Positions 11,066-24,106 of a DNA stretch of 64,000 nucleotides are shown one piece after another. The stretch is from Henricia sp. BOLD:AAB3569 (Eukaryota; Echinodermata; Asteroidea; Spinulosida; Echinasteridae): positions 3,100,001 to 3,164,000 of the forward strand of contig JBBELK010000454.1 of NCBI GenBank assembly GCA_037783545.1. The letters run 5' to 3'. The notes under the pieces are model-generated. The model searched no databases. It was given only the letters and a program-made list of their open reading frames with translations, and was not told where the DNA came from. Both the position numbers and the translations under genes were made by a program. Position 1 is the first letter of the stretch, and every line of letters begins with the position of its first letter.

Positions 11066-12473
11066 CCCCACCAAAACACAATAGCATAAACTGTTTTGTC
11101 TTAACTCCATTGGAACATGTACATGTATTTATGAATTTTTAAAAAAACCTGTACAAAAATATTTATTAGAAAGATTATACATTTAATTGGGGGATGAAAA
11201 AATACAACTACACATAATTCAATCATAAACCACGATGTTCTAATTTTGTTGGGCAAACATGGCTATATAATTAAATGCCACCCATATGTGATTTCACAAA
11301 GCTAAATGACCGTCCTGCATCCAAAACAGTTTGCTCGGCCGCTTCGCTTTAGACTGATTAAAGTGGACGGCTGAAATCTCTCTCATAATCTGCGTGGCCG
11401 CAGAGTAGAGGGGACATGCTGGTTAAACAAAAAAGGTCCAAAGGTGTTTTTTTTTATCGTTTGACCAGTTTTTTCCCGCCCTCCCCCAGATCATGTATTT
11501 GCATAGTCATAGGCTGAATGGGAGAGCGTAGAGCTATGAACATGCAAAATTGAACGATATTTTGTACTAGGTCAAGGACACTATGTATTGTTGATGTCAC
11601 AAAAAAAGCTTTAAATTAAGTTTAGGTCGGTATCCTGTTTTTTTCATTCGTTCTCGTTTTCCCCAAAGAATAGGAAACATAATGGATGCAGTTAGCTATA
11701 TTCATCTTTTCATGACTGAGTGGACAGCCAATAATATACCATGGAACAAGGGAACTGCAAAAAATGTCTCAATTTTTGGATTAAAAAACAGTCAAATTTC
11801 CAGCACACAGCAGCTTTGTGCAGTCATACATAAGGCAAAAAAAAAAGATGTTCTGGTCTGCGCACACATCCATTGGACATACACGGACAAACATTATAAA
11901 GCTGACGCACATTTTAAATAGGAATTATTTAAAAAGACAATGAACACGAAGATAACGCTACTTAAGCTACATGTATGTTACATATTGGGAGAGGGGAAAC
12001 TGTTTATATAATCTTTTGAAGTATAATCTTTTAAAGTACATTTTGAAGCTGGTGGCCGCTTTTGGCCCGCTAGTTTTTACTCTTCGGATCACAGATAATT
12101 TACTGTACCGAAAACTGGGTACCTGCATTATTTTGTCAATACATTTAGGTGCCTCCTACCAACAAATCATTATTGACAGCACTAAGATTTTATTTGACAC
12201 GGATGTGTTTTCACACTACCCACTTCAAAGGTAACTGTAATTACATGTAACCTGGGTTATATTTCATACCTAGAGAACCACTTAATCTGGGTCTACTCTT
12301 ACACAAGTACAACAGCGACCCTTTTTTTAACCTGTACACACACACAGCTGTGTTTTTACACACTTATTGGGTACCTAGCTGTTTTGTTCTCCCCTCTTCC
12401 TTGCCTTTGTCCCTCTTTCGTTTCCCTTGTCTAAATCAACTCCATAGACTTAACGCACGTTTTACCTTGTCGG
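11066..12473. other. No gene seen
   Basis: Two open frames of 79 and 87 codons are present, but they have no recognisable domain, no splice partner and ordinary AT-rich composition. No repeat boundaries were recognised. Confidence 0.5.
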
Positions 12474-12712
12474 GGGTCTTTCTATAAATTAGGGGTCCAA
12501 TGTTGGTGTCCCCCGTTACATTTTACATCTTGTTTTTGTAAATTCAGGACACGTTCTTTAAATACTTTCCATCTCAAAGAGTGAGTACAAAGTACAATTC
12601 ATACAAAATTGTTAAGCCATTTAAATTATTTTTGTATGAAAAATAACATATCAGGTGTAACGGGGGGACACTAAATGTCACACTTTTGGACCCCTAATTT
12701 ATAGAAAGACCC
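12474..12712. mobile_element. MITE, GGGTCWTTCTATAAATT family, copy 3
   Basis: A complete element with 24-bp or longer inverted termini (GGGTCTTTCTATAAATTAGG and its complement). The inner halves carry GGTGTCCCCCGTTAC and GTAACGGGGGGACAC as mirrors. It is non-coding. Confidence 0.8.
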
Positions 12713-12994
12713 ACTAAGTAGACAAAAACCGACTTATGGGGTTCCTTTTTTTCTTTTGTTATAACCCTCCCTGGGTACCCACAAGTGTGTAAAACCATAA
12801 GCACCTACATGTACCAACGCACACTGACAATTGGCAAACATATTCCTATGGCAATACATAAAAAAGTTGTGCACAAAGGTTGTCATTCTTCATCCAATTT
12901 TCAAACAAAATGGCAATGCCCTTGCATCGTTGCACCATGGAGGAAGGTTGCACTTGCTAGTCTTTGTGGAGTTCACAATTCTTGTTCTTTGTAT

Positions 12995-13250
12995 TACACT
13001 TGGAGAGAAATCCATACAGATCTTATCGGGATTCGAACCCAAGACCTCTCACTCACTGGGCAGATGCTCTACCAAATGAGCTATCAGGCACAGTGGTATC
13101 CCTCAGGTTTCCCCAAGACCTCTGACACAAAAGGCAGATACTCTACCAGCTGAGCTATAAGACATAGTGGTATACTCCCTCGGGTTTTTCCTGCGAACCC
13201 GATTTTTTCTCAGTGTTGCATGGGTGCACAACTGAGGAAAGTAACATGTA
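12995..13250 (-). repeat. tRNA-derived SINE, family A, double-headed copy
   Basis: Two successive tRNA-like heads are visible (13025-13090 and 13116-13164, both minus). They are separated by a short stretch of body sequence, then one body. This suggests insertion of one SINE into another, or slippage during reverse transcription. Confidence 0.6.
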
Positions 13251-13776
13251 ATATTTGTTTGGTGCTATACATAATATTGCATATTGTATTAGTTGCACTT
13301 GTTAAGCACAGTGTCTTGTTTCTTGGGTATACATGTAGTCCCTACTTCTCTTTAAAAAAGCACTACCACATGCAAAATCGAAAATATATTTGTTTTCAAA
13401 TGATTGATCCTGAGAAAAAAATTATATATTTTAATACTTTGAGGCTGTCCAAAATTGTCAACATTTCCACAGTTCTACAGAGCGTAGTATTTTTCAAGAC
13501 CCTCCCCCGAAATATTACTTGCCATCAACATTTTTTGTCACTACCGTGAAATTATACAGTGCATGTAAAGTCTTACGCGAGCTAAATCACGGACTAGCGT
13601 ATGGTTGATGAATAAACTTTATATTTTCACACATGGCAATTGCATACGTATCATTAAACTTAAGTACTACGGTACATGTAGTCCGTGTACAAGTACATTT
13701 TCGTAAGTTTAGGGAGTACATGTAGATATCTCTGAATGGAAAAGTCACTTGTCAAGCCTGCTTTTTAGTGACCTGG

Positions 13777-14368
13777 GCCCATGTGCATAAAAGGCTACTA
13801 GTTTAGCTGCCAACTAGTGCTTAGTAAGATTATAAATTCCCTAGTTTATACCTACGGAGTTGGCAACTAATTTGTGTTGCATAAAACCTCACTAGGCACA
13901 TTGCTTACTAGTTGCATACTAGGACAATTTGGTTTGTAACTGATTTGGGTGCTATGGCCTTGGAGAGGAGGTGATTATGTCAGATACAATAGGCTTGTAG
14001 ACAAGTTTATTGTGTTTGAGCTTCGAACCACATTCCAACTGAGCATAACTCATTTCTAAGGGTCTTTGTAACATTGCATTACTGCCCAGTACTTACAAGT
14101 AATCCGTCATTGTGAAGCAAAACTTAGGCTCAAAGTTGTTTAGCTCCATGATTCTACGAGCCATGTTGTTCAAAGGCAGACTGATTAGTTGTCATCTAGT
14201 GACTTAGAGGTACCCCAGATCAACTCTAACTTTTGCCAGAATTTTAGAATGTTACTATATCTAGTTGGGTTTTATGCATCACAATGAGTAATCAACTAGG
14301 CTTAGTAAGCAACTTAAGTCCATTTTAGTTGCCAACTAGGCCTAGTAGCCTTTTATGCACATGAGCCC
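13777..14368. mobile_element. 592-bp foldback element (GGGCCCATGTGCATAAAAGG family)
   Basis: Termini GGGCCCATGTGCATAAAAGG and CCTTTTATGCACATGAGCCC are near-perfect complements. Inner arms carry many CTAGTTGCCAACTAG-type motifs in mirrored order. No coding frame is present. Confidence 0.75.
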
Positions 14369-14397
14369 AGTTCTCATTCCCAGTTTCCATGTTACTT

Positions 14398-15060
14398 CCC
14401 CTAGATGGGATGCCAGTCCATAGTTTACCCCCAGAAGTTAGTAGGGTTTTCCCAACAGGTTGTTAGTTTTCATGGCATGGAGTGACTAGGAGCATTGCTA
14501 CTCCCCCTGGATGCGATGCCAGTCCATTGCAGGTTTACCCCCAGCAGTTAGTTGGGTTTCCCCAACAGGTTGTTAGTTTCCATGGCATGGAGTGACTAGG
14601 AGCATTGCTAATCCCCCTGGATGGGATGCCAGTCCATTGCAGGTTTACCCCCCAGCAGTTAGTTGCGTTTCCCCAACAGGTTGTTAGTTACTAGAGGCCT
14701 TTTCCCACGGCACTTTAACCCCGAGATAACCCGGGTAACAGAAAAATTTAACCCCGAGATTACCCGGGTTAAGGATTCATTTCCCACGGCAAATCTCGGG
14801 GTTACGAATTACCCGGGTTATCTGGCCAAAAATGCCACTTAACCCGGGTAATTTCTAGCCCTGCTCGGGAGGTGGGTTAACCCACCAATCTCGGGGTTAA
14901 CGGCGACCTTGAGGATGCTAACCCATTGCAGGTTTACCCCCAGCAGTTAGTTGGGTTTCCCCAACAGGTTGTTAGTTTCCACAGCAAGGAGTGGCTAGGA
15001 GCATTGCTACATGTACTCTCCCTGGATGCGATGCCAGTCCATTGCCGGTTTACCCCCAGC
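14398..15060. repeat. ~110-bp tandem repeat, interrupted
   Basis: The unit contains GATGCCAGTCCATTGCAGGT, TTACCCCCAGCAGTTAGTTG and CATGGCATGGAGTGACTAGG. It is seen starting near 14398, 14504 and 14613, with a further complete and a partial unit at 14919-15060. A palindrome-rich element (about 14680-14918) separates the two blocks. Confidence 0.8.
14680..14918. mobile_element. Palindrome-rich insertion in the 110-bp tandem repeat
   Basis: It contains at least four versions of the palindromic phrase AACCCCGAGATTACCCGGGTT in both orientations, with TTTCCCACGGCA repeated. It interrupts the 110-bp repeat after GGTTGTTAGTT. The end repeats are approximate. Confidence 0.55.
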
Positions 15061-16544
15061 AATAATGGGGGGAAAAACTAATTCAAAAATACCTGAAAAT
15101 CATGCCACTAGCCCCAACCCCCCAAAAAATATTTAAAAAGCAGAATCTTACGCCTCGAGTTTTGCTGTAACCGGTGCCGAAATTTGGAATAACCTAGTGC
15201 ACACCTTAGAACTATGTCTTCTTTGAGCTTATTCAAATCGGCACTTTGTCAAATGTATACATCATATTTACATGAAGGAATAATGCTAATTTACGGAGTC
15301 ATGTAACTTCGTTGCCATAAAAATAAAGTTTTATCTATAGGAGCCGCGAGGGAATTTTCCCATTTTTCCCCCAAAAAAGTTTTTTTGCTGGTTTTTAGCC
15401 CTTCCCGTAATTAGTGTTAATGTTAGCGTCACATACGTGTATTTGTGCTATTGCATTGTTTTGTTCACCTCTTTGTGGCGTGTTGATGTTTAGTGAATTT
15501 TGATATTGTAGTTGTATCTTGTTCCAGTGTGTGCTTGCTAATATATCCAATTGTGAAGTTAAAGGGCCCCTTATTTAGGATTTTTATCAATGAAATCTAT
15601 GCTTTAAAACCACTCTACTCAGTTAAAGTCATAAAAATCCTATTTGGAGCTTGCTTTGTGGGTTAAAACAAAGGTTTTTAGTTTTTATGCTAATGCGAAT
15701 ATGCATATTCATGACCAAGGTCACGATGTCACAAGAGGCAAACACAGAAAAATCACATTCAACTGTGCACAAAAGATTCCACTTTTTTCTCAATTTTCCT
15801 GAAACTTTTGTAATCCATGGCTGTTTGAGTTTGTTTTACATGTTGCCTGCTGTAAGCATGACAAAACTGGGGGTAGAAACTGCAGCAATTTTCCACAAGT
15901 CCAACTTGAAGTCTTATGTTTTTTCTTAACTTTTCCCTTCTGTCTTCCTTACGTGATGCACTCCGAACAGCGCCCTCTGTCTGTGATTTATTGCAATGAA
16001 ATCTTCAAAGTTGAGAAAGGCCACCTTTTATTGATTTTACATCCAAACGAACAATAGTATGTCTTGCTGAACAAGTAATCCATCATTATGAAGCAAAGCT
16101 TAGGCACAAAGTTGTTTAGCATGTTAAATATATTATTTTTTATTGTTTTTATGAGTGTCTGCAGGGCTCCAATGAAAACCAGTTATCGTTAACCGTTTAA
16201 GCACACCCTGGGTAAATAAATAGAATTAATAAATATATAAGTATACAAAAAGTGCAATAAAATTCAAGGATATCATTCACTACCAGATGGTAGCATAAAA
16301 TGCTGCAATATCTCTCGCATATTATGAACAAATCCTCGTTAATCCTTTCCATAGAGGTTGCTCATTCGCAAAACATTAATTTAAATTTTAAAAGCACTGG
16401 GTACGAGTTTGTGTGTGTTGATGAATTATGGAAAGGAATGGATAACGATAAAATATTACTGGAAAATCAAATGGAATTGATAACGTCATTGTGACACAGT
16501 TTTCAACAATCACTTTTTGTTATACTTACATCCAAGAAATGTGC
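15061..16544. other. No gene seen
   Basis: This is AT-rich sequence. An open frame of 92 codons at 15651-15929 has no recognised similarity. The repeated phrase ATTTAGGATTTTTATC (15575) and its complement (about 15630) form a short dyad. Confidence 0.45.
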
Positions 16545-16815
16545 GTGTTTTGCATGAATAGCGTTTAGTGTATTGACGTACATCCTTCTACATGTACACT
16601 TAGTATCCACTTGATCAGACAAAATTTTTGTTGCTATGTGGTGCACGTGCCAGGTGTGAAGTACAGAATCAATACAGTGTTCACCGTAGGAAAAAAATAA
16701 AGCAACCAGTCTGTTGGTTGCTAGGCAATGGCGTGCACCACGTAGCAACAACAGCATAGTATGTGACTTTCTAAACTGCACCTCCATTTGAAAGTGAAGA
16801 ATACGGAACGCCAGC
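16545..16815. mobile_element. Dispersed element, TTAGCCTTTTGCGTG family
   Basis: Blocks GTGTGAAGTACAGAATCAAT, AGCAACCAGTCTGTTGGTTG and CTGCACCTCCATTTGAAAG are in the reverse orientation to the 10180 copy. The element is non-coding. Confidence 0.5.
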
Positions 16816-16849
16816 AAAATTGCCTAATAATATTAACTTAAGGACACAA

Positions 16850-17086
16850 AATCATCAACGACTAAAAGCAGCTTGATCAGATTAATTTTTTTTACAGAGA
16901 ATGGATTTTGTTCTAACCAAACAATCATATAAAATTCCTCCCAAAAATATTATCCATGGGGAGAAAACAGGAAATTTCTGAATGTTAATGACACAAAAAT
17001 ATGACAAATGATATGGTATCAAAATGTAAACACTCACGGGAAAAAATGGGGGCACTCAAAAAAGTGATCTGGACACGCTCCTTTAA
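16850..17086. mobile_element. Dispersed element, TTAAAGGAGC family
   Basis: It shares AGAATGGATTTTGTTCTAACC, ATCCATGGGGAGAAAACAGG and the terminus GATCTGGACACGCTCCTTTAA with copies at about 23840-24070, 26338-26600 and 37316-37651. The opposite terminus, TTAAAGGAGCTTGTTCAGAT (seen at 26338), is its rough complement, with TTAA at both ends. Confidence 0.55.
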
Positions 17087-18379
17087 GTAGTGTTGAAAAA
17101 GGAGGGTGAAAAAATTATCACTTTCTAAACCCATTTCACCATGGAATTATTTTTTACAAAACTTGCTGATGAGAACTGACCTATACTAAAAATAGCATTG
17201 GTCATAGTTTTGTGTTGACACAAGCTCTATCAATGCTCCCATTTAGAATGATATATAAAAGATTAGCAATGTGACCTGGACCATAATTTAAAGTTCAGAA
17301 CTGTCCAGTTTTCTTTGTGGACTCTAATGCTTGAAGCTCTGCGGCCATTTATCAAAGTTTGACCCTTAGCTTGTGCTTCAAATGAGTTCCATGTGGGGGA
17401 GAACTGGTCAGAGTGACCTCATCATTTCCTCCTAAGTGACATTCTCCATTTTCCAGGCATTTGTGTGTGTGACACGACTTGCACATGCTATTGGCTAGTT
17501 TGCTCAGGACCGGACACGAGGGAGAATTGTACAATTTATGGGTGTTTAAACTTTGACCCTGCACAATCATTCAGTGTGTGCCTGCTGATTGTGCATGACA
17601 GTTGTTTTTTTCGGGCAGTTGTTAAGGGCAGGATTATTTCAAACATTGCTGTCTGTAGGCGCTGGTTTATTTTTAGTTGAAGCATGGAGGAAGGAAAAGA
17701 ATTGAACTCATTAACCATGCGGGGTAAAATATTACCGAAGTTGAAATACAAAATATACACAGTGCTCACCAAGTAAAAAAAATGAAGCCAAGCTTTCGGT
17801 GTGATGCACCTTCTTTAGGGCTTAACACGTAGTAGGCTTTTGATGTTGCGCATTGAGAATAAATGCGTCGAGGCTGATGTTGATACCAGCTAGCTGGATG
17901 CAGCTTGCCAAGTCGGAAAATAATACGCTGCTTCATTGTATGACGCTGCCTGTCTGATGTAGCTGTTGCCAAGACCCAGATGCTCATTATGTAAAGTATT
18001 GTTGTTATGTCGATGCACTGTCATTGTACACCCCAATGTTAACTTCAAATGCTTTGCCCTTTTTCTTCGTCAATTACTGTGAGTGTAGACGTTAAAAGCA
18101 GTAACAAGCGAATTTCCCCGAACGTGTTTTTTCTCCAAGTCCTCCGCTACACCGATGCGGAAATCTTGGCGTGTTTAAACGTCCTCCGGCATCAAGTGGT
18201 TATGGAAGTTGAACACATGTGGTCAAAACTAAGGCCAGGGTTCACATGAATTAAGACATCCCACTTTACTGTAGTATCGATGATTTACAAAATGTTGTGC
18301 ATGTGACCACAAACTTGAACGATGAGAATTCTCATTGCCGAGTTTTTTTCAAATGTAGACCATATTCTTCAGAAAATAC
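17087..18379. other. No gene seen
   Basis: Only short overlapping open frames on both strands occur here. None has clear splice borders or a known motif. Confidence 0.45.
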
Positions 18380-18560
18380 CTTTGTCTGATCTCAAAATAA
18401 AAGAAATAAGTTTCAGTTGTTCTGAAAAGATAACTTAGGCCCAAAAAGGGTTACAAATAGTGTGACAACATGCCTTTCTAAAAACCATGTGTACAAATTT
18501 CCAATATACGCTCGTAACCGAGACGGACACTTGTGTTACATTTCAGGCCGTTAATTTTTA
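18380..18560. repeat. Dispersed repeat shared with 27420-27560
   Basis: Blocks CAAAATAAAAGAAATAAGT, AAGATAACTTAGGCCCAAAA and GGGTTACAAATAGTGT recur in the same order at 27420-27560. Ends are undefined. Confidence 0.55.
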
Positions 18561-19069
18561 AATTAAAGAAATCTGTCGCAACAGATGCACATATATTTGG
18601 GGGAATTTTTTTTATATTAAAACAGCTGTTATGAAAAACCATTATCTAACATGCCAAAAAAATTAGTACAAAATATTTTGTTTTTAAATTTAACAACTTC
18701 TGTTATCAATCAACCACATCAATGTATATTTGCCTAAATGGACCATTTCTATCAGCAACTGTGCTTACTTAAGTCATCTGTCCAATAATTACAATAAAGA
18801 TTATTCAAAATTTATCGGCAGCCTTTTTCTGCGGTTTATCTACAAATGCTCCAAATTGGTTGATGTTTTGTTTGTTCATGGTAATAAAGTAACTTTTCTT
18901 TCAATCCATAGAGGCATAGTCCATGATAAATATTTTTGTAATTTGTTTAAAAAGGTGGTTTTTAAAATGGGTATTTTTAAGTATATTATTTTTTAGATTG
19001 TTTCCGAGCATGGTAACAATCAGCTCTTAAATTGCAGGGATGTACATGTAACAATTAAGTCTCCCTCTG

Positions 19070-19500
19070 CTCAAGCCCCAAGTCAAGTCAAGTCAAACTG
19101 CCTTTGAGTGTCAAGTCAGGTCAGGCATGTTGGTCATGACAGTAAATTTGTTCAAGCTATAGTTTCAAAATGAGTCTAAATGCTGAAACTTGCATTCGTG
19201 TAGGGCATTTTTATTGTTCTAGCCAGGCATGTTCCATATTTAAAGCTTACATTGTATACCGGTTGTCTTAGGTTTCTGTAGTACAATACAATTTGGTCCT
19301 CAAAATGACGAAAAGAAATTGCACAAAAGTTCTTTTATTTTTGGCAGACTCAAGGAAAGAATGTTCAAGTCTAAGTCATGTCAAGTCACTTGTGTCAGTG
19401 ACTCGAGTGCAAGTCAAGTTATTTGAGTTGAGAGTCTCAAGTCAAAGTCAAGTCAGTGAAAATTCTGACTCGAGTCGACTCCAGCCCCAAATCTCGAGTG
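19070..19500. repeat. CAAGTC-rich repeat region
   Basis: Many copies of CAAGTCAAGTCA and GTGACTCGAGT occur, densest at 19075-19130 and 19370-19500. A reverse-oriented relative lies at 53896-54020. The region is a degenerate short-period repeat or part of an unknown element. Confidence 0.6.
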
Positions 19501-22009
19501 ACATCTTTGTTGGAAGTGACTGAAACTTAACAATGACCCTTCTCACAATCACTTTGCTCAATGAAGATTAGTTAATCATCATTAGTTAATGAGGCTTACA
19601 TCTCTCTCAATAAAAATCGAAGCTCAAACCAGTGTTGTTCATTATGCAACCTCTAACAATGATCAGAATAAGCTGCGCGACACCATGATGGCCTGATTTC
19701 ATGTATGCACCTTCGACCTTCAATCATTAATCATCAAGTGTCTGATGCTCTGTGTGGTTTTGAATTACGCCGTTTACGCATGAGCGGCGCGTTAAAAACA
19801 ACGCTTGCAAGATGCTTGATGCTCGATGCTTATGTAAGACCAGGCCTGCCAAATCGCTTAAAATGAAGGAAGCATTCACCTTAGAAATTTGCTTTGCTAA
19901 ATTGTATCTCTTCGTCAAACGAAGTTATTTTGCTTCATCGAACGAAGAGATTCTGAAGAAATAGAGTCGGTTTATGGTTGTCAATAACCAGTTGACGCCA
20001 GAATTATTTTTGGCCAAAACACAATATTTTTTTTTAAAGGCAAAAAAAACCAAAATGATTTCATTGTATGAATCTTCTCACCAAAATATAATACTTTGCA
20101 GGTGGCCGACACAGAGCGAGATTCGAATACAGCATGATCAATACACTAGTCCATCACGTACTCTCGCGGTATATTGCATTTTGCGTCAATTGTTACGGTA
20201 GCTGAAACGATCAAAGCCGACACCGGCTCAACCTCAAAGTACCCTGTCAGTTTTAATTTTCTGCCGTAATAAAGGGCGTTGTGTTGAATAAACACATCTC
20301 AGTCTTCGGTTGTCACTCATGGAGTATATTCATAATGTGTGTGCTAATTTAACCTTTTCTTTCATTCCTTCATCAATTACCATTTTTGACAAGGGGTTGA
20401 GGGCAATTCTTAAACTGGTACACCTGAACACTTTCATTGTAAATGACTACATGACCTGACTGCAGTGTTCTGCTTATATGGTAGTTACCCATGTGCTAAA
20501 CAGTACCCAACAAAATATGCTAAACTGAACAAAAAAATTTGCTTAAAGTACAAAATCTAGCAATTCTTTGCAAATGACGTGGATTCTATGAAACATTCAC
20601 TGTTTAATGTTTTTCTAAATATTTTTTGGGACCACACAAAATAATTTCTGACAATTCTCCAAATTCAGAATATAATGAACGATTGTTTAGTTTAAGAACT
20701 AACGAGAACTTTCAGTGTCAGAATGAAAGGAGATAAATTTCTGTGGTGTCCCAGTTACATCCGAAACACCATTTTAATCAATAATTGAAATAATTCATAT
20801 TTCAACATCACAACTGAAGACTAAAAATTTATCCCAAAACAGTTCAGGCAACCCTGTCATTTACAACTTGTTGCGCACTCATTGACCACTTGGTGAAAAC
20901 AATGAAATGTCAAATTTTGTGTTAACTTCATGGAATGACCCAATTACATGTACTTTGGGTCTACTTGCAGAGTTCTCAAAACATGCATCTTTTACTGTTA
21001 AACTGAAGAGTGAAAATTGTTGTTCCGTTGAATAAATTACACAAATTTTTTTTCTACCAACTCAAACAATCAATTTTGCAGAGAATGGTCATCAAGTACT
21101 GAGTGTTCCACATTCACCTCACTTCTGCAACATTTTGGAGATAATTTGTCATTCTAAAGTCGATTTTGTACCAGGAAAACTTCCAACAGCTGTCAGTGCT
21201 CTTTTTAGGAAAAGGGTTAAATTGATTTTCCGACTGTGCAAGTCGATAGCCGCGCAAGCAAATTGACACCATGTGCACAGAATGTATTAAAGCTAGCAAA
21301 CAACATGAAACCTTGGTATAGTGACAATCAGTAACTAGTAAGCTTACAGATGCACGCATGTCATTAAAAAGTGAAAACCTGTTGTCACAAGCTAGGCACA
21401 TTCTGTTCACAATGTTGTAAATTGATTTCGGAGCATAAATACATTCATGTTGGCTATCTTGCCGCACATGTGTCCTCCTTAACATTCAACAGCTAGCATT
21501 TTGAATTTTGATTAATTTGACTTTTATCGGGAATTGAACCGTTGCATCGGAGTAATGTTTTGAGACGTTTTGAGATTTTTAGTTGAAAATGCTTCCCCAT
21601 TTTTCATATAAGCCTTTTTATAGCAAAATGATGCACTGAAAAATACAGAATTGCGAAAACACTTTCTTAATTACCCAAGATTTCCTCCACACCGCTTGTT
21701 CTGAAAGCGACGCGCGTCAAAATTACGTGCAGAAAGGCTGTGTGAATGCACCCTCAAGCCATCAAATGAGTGCAAAAGCAAAATCCTTGCTTAAAATTCA
21801 GATTAAAATCCAGTCAAAATGTTTGTCTTTGTACAATGTACATGTACCTAGCAAAAAAATCACTAGACATAGGCCTAAGTGACATAAAATTGCTATTGTC
21901 AGAAAAATGAGGTCACATTTCTGCTAATACTTGAGCATCTGATAAAGTTTTGTGAAGCAGGAAAACTTCCCCATTAACACAAAATACATAAAGATGAAAA
22001 GTTTATCTT
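19501..22009. other. No gene seen
   Basis: This is mostly AT-rich unique-looking sequence, plus a partial dispersed repeat at 21590-21770. The 123-codon minus frame at 21114-21485 has no recognisable domain. Confidence 0.45.
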
Positions 22010-22220
22010 AGAATTTGTTACAAAAGACATAGGTGGTTTTTAAAAAAATGTCTGCAGACTTTTTTAAACATTCAACACAAAAACCATGCATTAATTTTAA
22101 AGTTTTTCTGAAGTTATTACTGCATATATATGGCTGAAATTCTACTAAGGCAGTTTCTCAACAATATTCTTTAGTTATTCTTATGCTGTTCCTGTTTTTA
22201 AAAGTTTTCCAATCACTTGA
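22010..22220. mobile_element. Single arm of the paired-arm foldback family
   Basis: It has GTCTGCAGACTTTTTTAAAC, AACACAAAAACCATGCATT, GTTTTTCTGAAGTTATTACTGC, ATATGGCTGAAATT and TATTCTTTAGTTATTC in the family order. Confidence 0.5.
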
Positions 22221-22879
22221 TCTGTCTTTAAAATTCTAAAAACTAGGGATGGGGGGAGGGGAGATGCAAAGCTTGAATCGATTGTCAAGCAAACACATGT
22301 TAGGCCAAAATTACACATTGCATAATGAATGCCAGTATATCCCTAAGCATACTAACTCTATCCCCAGTATAATAACAAATTCATGCAAATGCATCATTTG
22401 CTGAATTAATGGCCTATGGTCTGATTTGTTTCCCAGCGAGACCTTGTTTTTGAATACGACTCCACCAGATGGTAGCATGGCATTATTGTTTGCTGCTTTG
22501 AGAAAACGGCATTTGTTGAATGTGCAATTGACGGAAAGGATAGGATACCGGTATATCAAATCTCCCACAAAAGGGAGTATTATGTCAACTGACCCGTGTT
22601 ATATCTTTGTCCAAAGCAGATTAGTGCAACAGTGCAAGGTCATTTTTAATAATACCTTGTGCATTTTTTTGGATGGCTATTATTTTCATGCAAGCTCCGG
22701 CCTTCCCATAATGTAGGTTGAAAGTTGAAAACTACAAAAATTAAAAACTAAACTTCTGTGATCAGATAGATGGTCTAGCATATTCATCACTTGCCCGATG
22801 ATAAAATATATAATTTATGCATTATCCATGGTTTTAAAATATTGGCAACAAATGGGTCCATAACAAAATGTTAAACGTC

Positions 22880-23260
22880 ATTAACACTTTTTTGGGGAAA
22901 ACTTACCCAGACGGTACTTTTTCCATTTTAAGTCTAATGTGGACAGCCTAGGACGTTTTCCTCTCAGTAACTTTTCCCGAGTCGAGCGGTTACTTTTCCT
23001 GGCCAACTTCTGCCCAGGAAAATTGACCAGGGAACTTTTCCCGAGACGAAAAAGTCCAATGCGGATACAGTGAGTCGGTAAAAGCACCCTGGAAGCGTAC
23101 GTCCAGGCAGTGAAGGTCAAACTGCGAAGGGACACTGCGCATGCTCTACCACGGTCTCGGTAAAATGTTACTGTGTCAAAAAGTCCAAATGCGGACAGCA
23201 GTAAAATTTAGCCATTTTTCATTTTACCATCGACTTGGAGAGTCCAATGCGGACTCGGCT
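22880..23260. repeat. AGTCCAATGCGGA-rich repeat
   Basis: The phrase AAAAAGTCCAATGCGGA or a close variant appears at 22930 (weak), 23050, 23182 and 23237, and again at 63159. The intervening sequence is GC-richer than its surroundings (CCAGGAAAAT, TTTTCCCGAG). It is probably a degraded MITE. Confidence 0.4.
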
Positions 23261-23839
23261 TATGCTGAAAGTGTACCGTAAGAGAAACAAAATTGTTCTT
23301 TCAAATGTGGTAAGTTTGTTTGTCAAATATTGGCACAGACAGGATTCGAACCAGAGCCACAGAGGTGTTGTTCGGTATAGAAAAGATAATGCAGGCTTTT
23401 ACATATAAAAGACTATGCATGCATGTTTTTGCATTGGTTTTCCCCTACAACTGAGCTTTTGGTAAAATGCCAAGGCAAATGAAATGATAAAAAATATTGG
23501 TTCTATACAACTTTTTACCATAACCATATGCCAAAATTATGGACAGAGAACTAGAAAAATGCTAAAATAATCACTTTAAATGAAAAACAGCTCTTTCTGA
23601 AAGCCATTAACTTAATGATGTGGAGAAGCCAGCAAATTCTAAAGTATTCTAAGGCCGACCTTCGAATTTTAAATATTTTAAAATTAAAAAGAAAACTATA
23701 TATATGGAATTGCATTCACTTAAATTTGTAACTCATCTATGATTCAATAACTTTATTAATAATTAAGAAGAATTAAAGGTAGAAGTACTTTATTGATGCA
23801 TTTATTTGATTGAATAATTAATTTCCTCTTAAAGTGTTA

Positions 23840-24070
23840 AAGGAACATGTTCAGAAGAATGGATTTTGTTTTAACCTAACAATCATATATAAAATGCCTC
23901 CCCAAAATACCATCCATGGGAAGAAAACATGAAATTTGCAATCTCCAATTTGGATGTAGAAGCAAAATGGTTGGTGTAATTACTGCACTGCTTTATGGAA
24001 CAAGATAAATTAGTTTACAAACCATCGGTGGTTTTTTCGACGATATCCTTAAAAATATACATGTACGAAT
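23840..24070. mobile_element. Dispersed element, TTAAAGGAGC family
   Basis: It begins TTAAAGGAACATGTTCAGA and carries ATCCATGGGAAGAAAAC and TTAGTTTACAAACCATCGG, as in the other members. The right end runs into the 414-bp repeat region. Confidence 0.5.
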
Positions 24071-24106
24071 TAAGAGTGCGAATTTCGAATTATAATGAGT
24101 TTAAAA

